The notes below the pieces were generated by a model. It did not search any database. It was not told the origin of the DNA and saw only the letters and a program-made list of their open reading frames with translations. A stretch of DNA of 64,000 nucleotides, from positions 19,323,406 to 19,387,405 of the forward strand of contig OU744730.1 of NCBI GenBank assembly GCA_916613615.1. The letters are read 5' to 3'. Origin of the DNA: Steromphala cineraria. Taxonomy: Eukaryota; Mollusca; Gastropoda; Trochida; Trochidae. This document shows, piece by piece, positions 37,201 to 47,316 of the stretch. The first letter of the stretch is position 1. Every line of letters starts with the position of its first letter. Made by a program: the position numbers and the translations under genes.

Positions 37201-40200
37201 TATTAGTCTATTCAGTTGTTTATTTCAAATTTGGAGGAAAATTCACACGAAAACACTTAATTTTACATTTGGAAAATATTGGAACACATTAACAGATCGC
37301 GGAGAACTGAAAGTAGCAACAGATACAACAGATAACCCTCTTGTGTGTTAGTTTAAAATCATCACAAACAAAGCAGCAAACCTTTCCTTTATTGATAAAC
37401 TATCGCAATAGTACCCCGCAATAGACAATTGCTTTTGGGATAGTTACTCACAATAGACTATCACTATTGCAATATTCGCTATTCAAATGTCCCGGCAAGG
37501 TCGAAGACGAGCTACATGTTATTCTCCACTGTCCACTATATGCTGATATTCGACAGATTTTATTGCTTAAATGTGAGAATTTTATTACAGGTTTCAATGT
37601 GTTGAAGGATAAAGAAAAGCTGGCCGCAATCCTACATAATCCTAAGATATGCTATTATGCCGCCAAGGCCTGCCATAATATGTTGCTACTAAGGCGTTCA
37701 AAGCTTTATGGTTAATATTCCATTTGATATATATATATATGTTTAAATGTATGATGTTATAATAATATTTTACCTACATTCACTTTTACTGTATATTTTA
37801 ATGTATCAATAGTCTCTCATAGCTCTTAAGAGCGGCGCTGATGTCTTTTAATGTGTGTTTTAATTTGAAATGTATATGTACAGTGGTGAGACTCAAATAA
37901 AATATTGTCTGTCTGTCTGTCTGTCCGCAATAGTCCCCTTTGGGTCAATAGTCACCCCTACCAATCACAAGACCATGTTTATTGCAGTTTTATGATGATA
38001 TGCAATATTTCCCTACAGGAGCCCTACAAGCTGACTGCTACACAAGAATAAGGTCCGAGCTTCCACCGTTTGTAGAGGAACAGGAAGTGATAGAGTTATA
38101 CGGTACGCTACAAGACTTTAACGTCTCTCTTCCGCCCCTCTCCAGGAGTGTCCAGGCATTGGCTCTCGTCAGCGTCCAGGGTAAGGGCTCAGGGTGTAAT
38201 ATTTTAGATTCTCAATCGATATGTGTCAAATCAGTCTCACTGAATAATTTATAGGAATTGATCTTGTTGACAAAGTAAATAATTTGGGATAGATATGAAA
38301 AATAAGTATGACCACAAGGGAAAAATTGCAATACAGAAAAGTGTATTGCAATACGCATTGTAATATATTGAAACTTCTTCAAGAATGTGCATGCTATCTT
38401 GTGTCTAAAAATGAGCATTAAAAACGATCTTGATTGCTCAGCTATGGACCGTTTTGGAAAGTAATATTTTTTCTATCACTGCTTTTGATCTGTAAAAATA
38501 TTTGAGCTATTTTCACAACACACCTTCACACTTTGCAAAGAACTTTCCGTCAATCAAGGTTAAATTGTTTGGGTTTTTTTAAATTTTAGATCGAAAATGT
38601 TCGATATATATGTTCGATATATAAGTGTGTACCGATTCGTATCACGTTGTTCCTGTATTGTGATATATCGATAATACCGTGCATCCTTATGTAATAATAT
38701 CGCGCACTGACAGTATGACTTGATGTCATGATGGCATCATAATCGTTAATTATGATGTCACAATGTCAGCAGGTGGCAGTGATGGTAATGACGGCAAATT
38801 TCTTAAACTTTTAACATGTAATTCGGCGATTAATGAATAAAATACTAAACTCAGTCTCGTTTGAACACAATTTTATAAAAACTTTTAAATAAACTTCTAA
38901 ATAACTAACCACACACTTGTTAACAAAAATTATCAATCGGGATGTAGTTGAGTATTTTATTTATTTTATCTATATCTCATGACCGTGCCCAAATTATGCA
39001 GGTGTGTGTCTGTTCAGGTGAGATAACGAGTGTAGATGAGGAAGCAGCGTACAGCTGGGAGGAATGTGATGGGTGTGGCAGCGACAAACTCACCGAGGAC
39101 ACAAACAACACTGGGTATATATTGTCATAGATCAAATTATCTTCACATTTACAATTTGACACATCACAATCTCTTCCTAACTTGTGTCTGTCTTGTTTCT
39201 GGCTAATTTTAGCTTTTTGACACATTTCATGGTTAGCCCTCACATACAATTGTTAATATTTACACTATTACTTATGCACAATCAACCTCTTCCGCAAATC
39301 ATAACTTGTGTCTGATACAGTTTCTGGTCACTTTTAGTTTTTTGTCACACTTCATGGTTAGCCCTCACATGCAATTGTTTGAAACAAAAGTTCCCTCAAA
39401 TTCAAGTCTGGTGGAGCATACCGAAGAACTCGCACAAAAACATTGAGAAATTGCAACTCTATTCTTGTATTTCTGTTTGGAGACCATTGGCCTGTATACA
39501 ATACACAAGAATCCTTTCATTTTGTTGATTAGACCAAAACATTGTACAAAGAAAAAAATGTAATGGTCAATTCATTAATATTCTTTCAAAGTAAACGCTT
39601 ATATGATATAATTTGAACAGTTAACAAGGGTATATGTACATTTGAGAAACAATATTTAACTCACTATTCCAGGGCTCCAGATAACTTTTTGAGTGAAGTT
39701 GTACATACGCCTTGAATTTTAAGTGGAGGTGTACTCAAGAGTATGAAGGTGTACTTACATAGTGCTAAGAAGTTGTTGCAATGTAGTGAACAAAAGGAGT
39801 TTGCTTTATACGTTGTTTAGTTTGATCATCAACGGTTTTATTTATCACTATCCATCCAAATTGGTAAAAATAACATTTTGTTGATATATTCTGAAAATAC
39901 AAATAGATAATCAATGCTCTTTTCAATTTTTAGCTCATCAGGACTGAAAGTCCAGATGGGCTTATGGCATGGCCCGTCGTCCGGCGTCCGTCCGTCCGTC
40001 GTCCGTCCGTCGTCCGTCGTCCGTCCGTCGTCCGTCCGTAAACTTTTGACACTTTCGACTTCTCCTCATGAACCATACACATTAGAGAGCTGAAATTTTG
40101 TGTACAAGTACCTTAGCATATGGAGATTCTAATTTGTAACTTTGGTGACCCTGTGACCCCAAATAGGGTCACAGGGGTCACGACTTTAAAAACCTATTTT

Positions 40201-43200
40201 CATCTTCTTCTCCAGTTCCAGAAGGACTAGAGAGTTAAAAATTATATGTGCAGACTCCTTGGCTAATGGGGATTCTAATTTGTAACTTTGGTGAACCTGT
40301 GACCCCAAATAGGGTCACAGGGGTCACAACCTTAAAAACCTATTTTCATCTTCTTCTCCAGTTCTAAAAGGACTAGAGAGTTAAAAACGATATGTGCAGA
40401 CTCCTTGGCCAATGGGGATTCTAAATTGTAGATTTCGTGACCCCATGACCCCAAATAGGGTCACAGGGGTCACAACCTTAAAAACCTATTTTCATCTTCT
40501 TCTCCAGTTCTAAAAGGACTAGAGAGTTGAAAGTGATATGTGCAGACTCCTTGGACAATGGGGATTCTAATTTGTAACTTTGGTGAACCTGTGACCCCAA
40601 ATAGGGTCACAGGGGTCACAACCTTAAAAACCTATTTTCATCTTCTTCTCCAGTTCCAAAAGGTCTAAAGAGTTAATATTGATAAGTGCAGACTCCTTTG
40701 ACAATGGGGATTCTAATTTGTAACTTTGGTGAACCTGTGACCCCAAATAGGGTCACAGGGGTCACAACCTTGAAAACCTATTTTCATCTTCTTCTCCAGT
40801 TCTAAAAGGACTAGAGAGTTGAAAGTGATATGTGCAGACTCCTTGGACAATGGGGATTCTAATTTGTAACTTTGGTGAACCTGTGACCCCAAATAGGGTC
40901 ACAGGGGTCACAACCTTGAAAACCTATTTTCATCTTCTTCTCCAGTACTAAAAGGACTATAGAGTTGAAAATGATATGTGCAGACTCCTTGGCCAATCTG
41001 GATTCTTAATTGTAGATTTCGTGACCCCATGACCCCAAATATGGTCACAGGGGTCACAACCTTAAAAACCAATTCTCATCTTCTTCTCCAGTTCCAAAAG
41101 GTCTAGAGAGTTAATATTGATATGTGCAGACTCCTTGGACAATGGGGATTCTAATTTGTAAGTTTGTTGACCCTGTGACCCCAAATAGGGTCACAGGGGT
41201 CACAACCTTAAAAAAAACCTATTTTCATCTTCTTCTCAAGTTCCAAAAGGTCTAGAGAGCTGAAATTATATGTGCAGACTCCTTGGCCAATGGGGATTCT
41301 AAATTGTAGATTTCGTGACCCCATGACCCCAAATATGGTCACAGGGGTCACAACCTTAAAAACTTATTTTCATCATCATCTTTAGCTCCTAAAGGTCTAT
41401 TGAGCTGAAAGACTGCATGTAGACTCCTTGGCCAATTGGGATTCTAAACTGTAGGTTTTGTGACCCCATGACCCCAAATAGGGTCACAGGGGTCACAATC
41501 TTAAAAACCTATTTTTCTCCATTAGATGACAGTCTATGGCAAATTTATTTTTCCTTGGATATTTTAGTGTGGACTTCTTTCACTGTCTGATATTGGCGAT
41601 CTAGAAAGTGTTGAATAATAATACATTTGTTTTGTAATTTTTTTATAGGTTTTCTTGCAATAGGTAACATCAGTTTCATTTTTAGCTCATCTTGCCTGTA
41701 TAAAGCAAACTTGATATGATGCCTGATGAGCTACAGAGCCAATGGCTCTATTTTACTAATTTCTTAGAGAAATAATGTTTTGACATAGAAAATTTCACAT
41801 TTATTGTCTACTTTGCAATGTGTTAGATTTTAAGAGTCCCCATAATCAGTGTAACTGAACTGTAACAGAAATTAATTGGTGAAACTGGTTTGTGAATAAA
41901 ATCCCAAAATCAGAATCATTTTTTTACAAATGAAGTCGTATTTCAGTTGATACAGTAGTAAGATTAAAGCGACCCTTTATACCCTAACATATGGTGGTAA
42001 GGTTATAATTGGATAATTGGCTGTCTAATTTCAGTTAACTCAATGTTACATTCAACATACGTGAAACCATTAAATTGCTTTTCCAATTTACGTCTCACTG
42101 TTAACAAAAGGAAAGAAAAGCCAAAATGACAATATGTTATGAAGACTGGATCGTTTTCAAGTTAGACATATAAAATGTTCAAATGTTGGATTGGATATTT
42201 CAAATAACATATAACTAAGCTAAAAAAAGTATTAAACAAATCTTTTATATACGTATTTTACACATATTAATACACTTTGTCAGCACGTGACACTAAAATG
42301 ATTTTGTCACTATAAGTTACATTGCAAGTGTTAAATGCTATATGGGCATTGCAAAACAAATGTTGAGAATTTGTAATGCATCTAAGTCATAAGTCATGAC
42401 AGTAAAAAACACACATTGTACCCTTTTATATCGAGCTATAGAAAGTGGTGTAATGTTTGATATTTTAAATCATAAGAAACATTGGCCAATCGAAAAATAC
42501 AGGTGTACCTCGTTGCATAGCAAACATGTAACTATGTCCGTGTCCAAATCATGATGGGCTTCCACTTGTGATTCTTCGTTGTATCAAATTATACATATAC
42601 TTGTCCATGGACATGATACGCACCGGAATAAACTAGTAGACGTCAAAGGTATTTATAAGCGTACATGATACCCATGAAATTTTATTTTCGGTCGTACTTG
42701 GTAAATTTTGAGGCGTACATTACGTGTGTACGCCCCTTATCTGTAGCCCTGCTATTCACTGGGATGTATCTACCCCTTATTGCATTGTAAGATTTGCATT
42801 TAAACAAAAAATGTATAACATTTACAGTCACCCAATTTATAAATCACATCTACATTATCACCTCTAATATTGCAACGTAGAGGAAGTTTAATTTAATCTT
42901 AACAGACAAATATGTCTTCTAACTGCTCTTTGATTGATAGAATTATCATAAAACTCAACATTGGCAAATTAGACTCATGCAAGTTATACATTGCTTGAAA
43001 AAATTGTTTAAAATAAGTGGACAAGTTTGTAATATGGTAGAAATCTCTAGTCTTAAGCACTCATATTTATCGTTCAGGATGTGACGTAACGACCAATGTG
43101 TTTATTTATTAAATATTGATATATCAACAAGAGGTTAACATATCTAAATTTGATGACCAGGAGTTCAACTTGCACGAGTTGTCAAAAGAAAGTGACGTCT

Positions 43201-44667
43201 CCCGTCATGAGATTAAAGATGGAGGTCTATATTAGATGTGCGGACTTGACAACCGACACAAGGATCAAAGTAGATGTGAGTATTCCTTATTCAATATTTT
43301 TCTCTTGCGGAGTATGGTTTCTGAAATCTGTTTATAAAGAAAGACAAGGAAAAGTCTTTTTAATTGTTAACTTCTTGGTTTTGTGGTTCATATGTTTCAA
43401 TAAAGATTAGTCTAAATGAGGAGTGTGAGAGTTAGTGTTAAGGAGAGATCGGACGAACAAATAAGAAATTTCAGAATTAGTTTATTAAATGTTACCATAA
43501 GTGAGCTTGATTTCTGGAAGTTTTGAATTGGATCACTTGCAAAATATATTAACAAAGTCATTCTTTCTTTGTGTTCAATAAGCTGCAACAGTCCACAGTT
43601 GAGAAGTTGTTACCACAAGATTCTGAAGAAGAGGAGGTACGAATGTTTTCAATCATTCTTATTTCATATCACCTTCTTTATTTTGATATCAATGTTAACG
43701 TTAGTCTTTAATTCTCATACCTTAAACTTCATTTTTCATAATCCTAGTATAAATTTTAACAATTTCAATAAAACCTTTCTTTTTGACACTTCTTACATTG
43801 TCTCCTTTTTAAAACCAGTTAATGATTTAGTCATCCTGCTAATGTTTTCATGTTGAGCTCCAGCTAATACCCTGATATCCATCGGGCCAAAATACTCATA
43901 TAGCTAAATATAGCCAACCAATCAAATGATGTGCTTACAACAATAGTTGCCCAACCCCAGATGACAATTCATGACAGGGTGACTCAAATTTACAAATGGG
44001 TTTGCAATTAGGTTTAATAGATCATGCAGTGCTTCCAATGCTGCTAAGTTTGCCAGCATTGTTCTCAAAGATTTCAATGAGAGGGTTTGCTAGATAACAG
44101 TGTATGGAGTTCAAAATATTTAGGCTGATAATATACAGGCTATATTAACTAATGTTGAGCCTGAGAAATGAGGGCTTTGACCTGATGGATATCAGGGTAT
44201 GAGTTTTAAACATGGAGACACATATATGCTGATGTAGCAGGATGTGATTTAGCAAAACACGAGCGAAAACAAGTTTTATGCTAAATCAATGAGGAGGTAA
44301 ATGAACATATTCTCCAATTGTGGGAAGTTTAGTATTTTATAACTCATCCACTACAATTGTCAAAAGTGTTCTGAAACTAAATATCTTGCAACTGTGCCAC
44401 CATTGTGACTTCAAAATCAAACCCTATTGTAGAGATATGTCAGGATCGGGGTAACAAGAGTTTAATTTTACTGTATGAATATGACACTGCAGTATCTCTT
44501 ACAGGCCAGTAATAAAACATTATTCTGAATATCCTATTGTTAAACTTCTGCAGGGTTACGACATTGACAGTGTTCTGAACAAAGAGCTTGGACCATTGCG
44601 TTGTGTTGTCACTGCCATAACAAGGGACCAAGAGCCATGTCTTATAAATCTACAAGAGATTTCATGA
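25245..44667 (+). CDS. SPIDR, scaffold protein in homologous recombination
   Basis: Exons: 25245-25461, 27027-27331, 28640-28687, 31164-31324, 31633-31721, 31967-32207, 33218-33369, 33858-33925, 34499-34683, 34822-34959, 35495-35594, 35955-36095, 36311-36506, 38019-38180, 39018-39114, 43161-43275, 43583-43636, 44554-44667. Every junction keeps phase; about 860 residues without the uncertain first exon, against 915 in human. Recognisable family blocks are an acidic Ser-rich N-terminus, GGLADKLNRLQARERTA, LVKIYPPWQ, LLVEDCYGTMAVI and VDEEAAYSWEECDGCG. A CDGC pair in one exon and a CTSC pair in the next likely make the conserved C-terminal zinc site, followed by VTSPV and a final oligonucleotide-binding-like region. 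Family knowledge: SPIDR is nuclear, bridges BLM helicase and RAD51, works with FIGNL1 and promotes recombination repair. The start exon is uncertain. The 31721/31967 junction would be a GC-AG intron unless the acidic exon at 31770-31845 is used. Confidence 0.88.
25509..26075. mobile_element. TTAA-type MITE, AGTGACACAGAGTAT family
   Basis: TTAA at 25509-25512 and 26072-26075. Ends are AGTGACACAGAGTAT and ATACTCTGTGTCTCT, one mismatch in 15. 559 bp, non-coding, directly after SPIDR exon 25245-25461. Confidence 0.85.
27401..28198 (+). mobile_element. Pearl-like element, family 1, copy 3
   Basis: Head AGCTCATCTGGCCTGTAAGG, four CCGT repeats, about 3-4 core units (the first shortened, lacking part of the hairpin), and the standard tail with AGAGCCAATGGCTCT. 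It begins 70 bp after a SPIDR exon, inside the intron. Confidence 0.86.
28199..31163. other. SPIDR intron sequence with one small exon and a G22 run
   Basis: Apart from the 48-nt exon at 28640-28687 (16 codons, VSPYKKSQTNNTSSFQ), this is AT-rich intron. A G homopolymer of 22 bases is at 30978-30999, with further G5-G6 runs just upstream (30942-30953), a possible G-quadruplex. No transposon ends were recognised. Confidence 0.5.
31770..31845 (+). CDS. Possible optional acidic exon of SPIDR
   Basis: After TCTACAG, an open stretch encodes Leu, eight Asp, then NDVDVEVALENIKTN, and ends at a GTAAAA donor in phase 1, which fits the next exon at 31967. To use it, the previous exon must end at 31729 (phase 0, donor GTTCAA), leaving a 40-nt intron. 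That is very short for a mollusc, so it may be non-coding (GAT)n microsatellite. Confidence 0.3.
32809..33121 (+). mobile_element. tRNA-derived SINE
   Basis: The head has an A-box-like GCTGTGAGTGGG and, about 30 nt on, a B-box-like GGGTTGATTCCC (one base short of the tRNA consensus). The 3' part, GGTAGCGCCTTGAGC then AATGTGCGCCTAATAAATAA and an ATTATTA tail, matches the general form of metazoan SINE tails. Plus orientation, in a SPIDR intron. Confidence 0.65.
34252..34433. mobile_element. Small TTAA-type MITE, AGGGACAATCC family
   Basis: Left ATAAAGGGACAATCCTATAG pairs with right CCAATAGGACTGCCCCTTTAA. Inner arms GTGGAAATGAAATTCG and GAATTTCGTTTCGGC extend the match. About 180 bp, in a SPIDR intron. 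Confidence 0.7.
37467..37925 (+). mobile_element. 3' fragment of a LINE retrotransposon
   Basis: An 80-codon tail end of an ORF2-type protein carries FKCPG, then DELHVILHCPLYADIRQ, the C..C..H..C zinc-knuckle pattern found after many LINE reverse transcriptases. A stop at 37713-37715 is followed by a ~190-nt 3' region ending ACTCAAATAAAATATTGTC and (CTGT)n, as at LINE 3' ends. It is 5'-truncated. Flanking AATAG-rich sequence (37070-37465 and 37926-37970) looks like an older repeat it landed in. Confidence 0.72.
39932..41754 (+). mobile_element. Pearl-like element, family 2, copy 2
   Basis: Head AGCTCATCAGGACTGAAAGT, an enlarged CCGTCCGTCGT stretch, about 10 core units of ~145 bp with hairpin arms ACCCTGTGACCCC and GGGTCACAGGGGTCAC, the same ~170-bp unique block as copy 1, then the mini-element at 41684-41754. 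Lies in the SPIDR intron between 39114 and 43161. Confidence 0.87.
41684..41754 (+). mobile_element. Head-plus-tail mini-element, second occurrence
   Basis: AGCTCATCTTGCCTGTATAA, then the same ~25-bp spacer as at 17511, GATGAGCTACAGAGCC and the hairpin. One mismatch from the first copy in the head. Confidence 0.75.
43867..44201. mobile_element. MITE with ATACCCTGATATCCATC ends
   Basis: ATACCCTGATATCCATC at about 43867 is repeated inverted (GATGGATATCAGGGTAT) at about 44185-44201. About 335 bp between the outer ends, no coding frame, in the last large SPIDR intron. No clear target duplication. Confidence 0.7.
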
Positions 44668-45127
44668 TACATATCTGATCACTGTTTACATGTTCACAAT
44701 ATTGTTTAAGAAGAGTTTGCATTTCATTCTGTCTGAAAAAATTAAGGCAATTTTGAGTATTTTTTACTTTCTACCGGTATGTATAATTTGCATGAGTTTT
44801 TAGTAGAGTTGAAATTTAGCCCAAGGCAGGAAAGGCTGTTTTATTTTACTTAAGGCCTTTGGCCCATAAGTTAAATGTAATATTATTTGTCACCAAAAGA
44901 GTTTGAAAACTATATGCAATATTCTGTGTTAATGCAATTGCTTTTAAAGAATTGTACTAGTACTTTAAGCTTTTATTATTTCCCTTCATGTTTGATGTTT
45001 TCATTGGATATTGAATTATGAGACAGCAAAATTTCATTCACAACTTGTTAATCTGTATTCCTTTTACTTATAATCACACATACAATTTGTAATATTAAAA
45101 CCAGATATTGATATATTTTCAATTTTT
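44668..45127. other. SPIDR 3' UTR and intergenic DNA
   Basis: AT-rich. No canonical AATAAA was found close to the SPIDR stop, so the transcript end is not placed. No other gene. Confidence 0.4.
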
Positions 45128-46722
45128 AGCTCATCTGGCCTGTAAGGCCCGATGGGCTTATGGTATGGCATGGTGTCCGGCGTCCGTCCGTCCATCCGTC
45201 CGTCCATCCGTCCGTCCATCCGTCCATCCGTCCGTAAACTTTGTGGAATTTCGACTTCTTCTCCAGAACCATAAGGCCTAGAAAACTGAAACTTTGTGTA
45301 CAGACTCCTTGGCTAGTGAGAATTATAAATTGTAGCTTTGGTGGCCCTGTGACCCCTAATAAGGGCCACAGGGGCCACGCCCTAAAAACCTATTTTCATC
45401 TTCTTCTCCAGAACCATGAGGCCTAGAAAGCTGAAACTTTGTGTACAGACTCCTTGGCTAGTGAGGATTATAAATTGTAGCTTTGGTGGCCCTGTGACCC
45501 CTAATAAGGGCCACAGGGGCCACACCCTAAAAACCTATTTTCATCTTCTTCTCCAGAACCATGAGGCCTAGAAAGCTGAAACTTTGTGTACAGACTCCTT
45601 GACTAGTGAGGATTATAAATTGTAGCTTTGGTGGCCCTGTGACCCCTAATAAGGGCCACAGGGGCCACGCCCTAAAAACCTATTTTCATCTTCTTCTCGA
45701 GAACCATGAGGCCTAGAAAGCTGAAACTTTGTGTACAGACTCCTTGATTAGTGAGGATTATAAATTGTAGCTTTGGTGGCCCTGTGACCCCTAATAAGGG
45801 CCACATATGCCACGCCCTAAAAACCTATTTTCATCTTCTTCTCCAGAACCATGAGGCCTAGAAAGCTGAAACTTTGTGTACAGACTCCTTGGCTAGTGAG
45901 GATTATAAATTGTAGCTTTGGTGGTCCTGTGACCCCTAATAAGGGCCACAGGGGCCACACCTTAAAAACCTATTTTCATCTTCTTCTCCAGAACCATGAG
46001 GCCTAGAAAGCTGAAACTTTGTGTACAGACTCCTTGACTAGTGAGGATTATAAATTGTAGCTTTGGTGGCCCTGTGACCCCTAATAAGGGCCACAGGGGC
46101 CACGCCCTAAAAAACTATTTTCATCTTCTTCTGGAGAACCATGAGGCCTAGAAAGCTGAAACTTTGTGTACAGACTCCTTGACTAGTGAAGATTATAAAT
46201 TGTAGCTTTGGTGGCCCTGTGACCCCTAATAAGGGCCACATATGCCACTCCCTAAAAACCTATTTTCATCTTCTTCTCCAGAACCATGAGGCCTAGAAAG
46301 CTGAAACTTTGTGTACCGACTCCTTGACTAGTGAGGATTATAAATTGTAGCTTTGGTGGCCCTGTGACCCCTAATAAGGGCCACAGTGGCCACACCCGAA
46401 AAACCTATTTTCATCTTCTTCTCCAGAACCATGAGGCCTAGAAAGCTGAAACTTTGTGTACAGACTCCTTGACTAGTGAGGATTATAAATTGTAGCTTTG
46501 GCGGCCCTGTAACCCCTAATAAAGGCAACAGGAGCGTTCTTCAAATCTATTTTCATCTTCTCCTCCTGAAGTGTAAGGCCTAGAAAGCTGAAACTTGTCG
46601 CCTATATACTTAATTTTATTGTGACCCTGTGGCCTCCTCAACGGGGGAATCACATTGGCCACACTCTAAAGCATAATTGATGATGAAGCCTGATGAGCTA
46701 CAGAGCCAATGGCTCTATTTTC
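45128..46722 (+). mobile_element. Pearl-like element, family 1, copy 4
   Basis: Head AGCTCATCTGGCCTGTAAGG, a long CCGTCCATCCGTCC stretch, about 9 core units of ~145 bp, and the standard unique tail with AGAGCCAATGGCTCT. It lies between SPIDR and the nSTAND3-ankyrin gene. Its units are more alike to one another (GAACCATGAGGCCTAGAAAG) than to copy 1, suggesting recent local expansion. Confidence 0.87.
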
Positions 46723-46833
46723 ATTAAACAAAATATGAATGAAATGATGTTCTTGTTTTATTCTTTAAGCATCATGCCTGAAAAAAGCTTAAGTCACGAC
46801 AGTATATCTTTCATCAATCAATCTATATAATTA

Positions 46834-47316
46834 TACTGTCAGTGGCCAAAAGTCTATTCGCACTGACATAATTCCCATAGACGTACATATTAATTTGAAA
46901 TTTCGAAAATAATTTTGAAGTATTCATTGTTTTTTTATATATTCTGAAATCTCAACAAGCATGTCAGAAATCATCAGGGCCTCAGACACATAATTTGTCT
47001 TCAATTGCCGAATGATTATTAAGAAACATACATGTTATTTAATAACACACATGAAACATGCCAAATGCGTTTAACATGGCTGTTAATGGGCCATTGAAAT
47101 GACAAGTTGTACATGTGATGATTAAATGAGTGTCATTCAATAACTAACCAACGTAGAGATTAATATTCATTGTGACAGAGATTATTTCCATATGCAAAAT
47201 ATCACAACAAATGAACTTTGACTTAATTTATGAAAATTATTCTTGTAATTGCTCATTAACAAGTAAGTATATGATAAATTACATAGGTGCGAACACACTT
47301 TTGGCCATTGACTGTA
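46834..47316. mobile_element. Tc1/mariner-type MITE
   Basis: Between TA dinucleotides (46834-46835 and 47315-47316), the ends CTGTCAGTGGCCAAAAGT and ACTTTTGGCCATTGACTG are inverted, and TTCGCAC/GTGCGAA continues the match. The CAGTGGCCAAAAGT motif with TA duplication is typical of Tc1/mariner. 479 bp, non-coding. Confidence 0.83.

Larger units (their letters stand above)
39670..42751. mobile_element. TIR element with 6-bp target duplication, hosting a pearl
   Basis: Left CAGGGCTCCAGATAA matches right TTATCTGTAGCCCTG inverted, and looser similarity (GTACATACGCC, TTTTAAGT) goes deeper. CTATTC flanks it directly on both sides (39664-39669 and 42752-42757). CAGGG ends recall hAT elements, but a 6-bp duplication does not, so the superfamily is left open. 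No transposase is seen. A pearl-like element occupies 39932-41754. Confidence 0.75.

Noticed and set aside
38999..39017. SPIDR exon starting at 39001 after TTATGCAG
   Set aside because: That start brings the wrong phase. The acceptor TGTTCAG ending at 39017 keeps frame and matches the family sequence at the junction.
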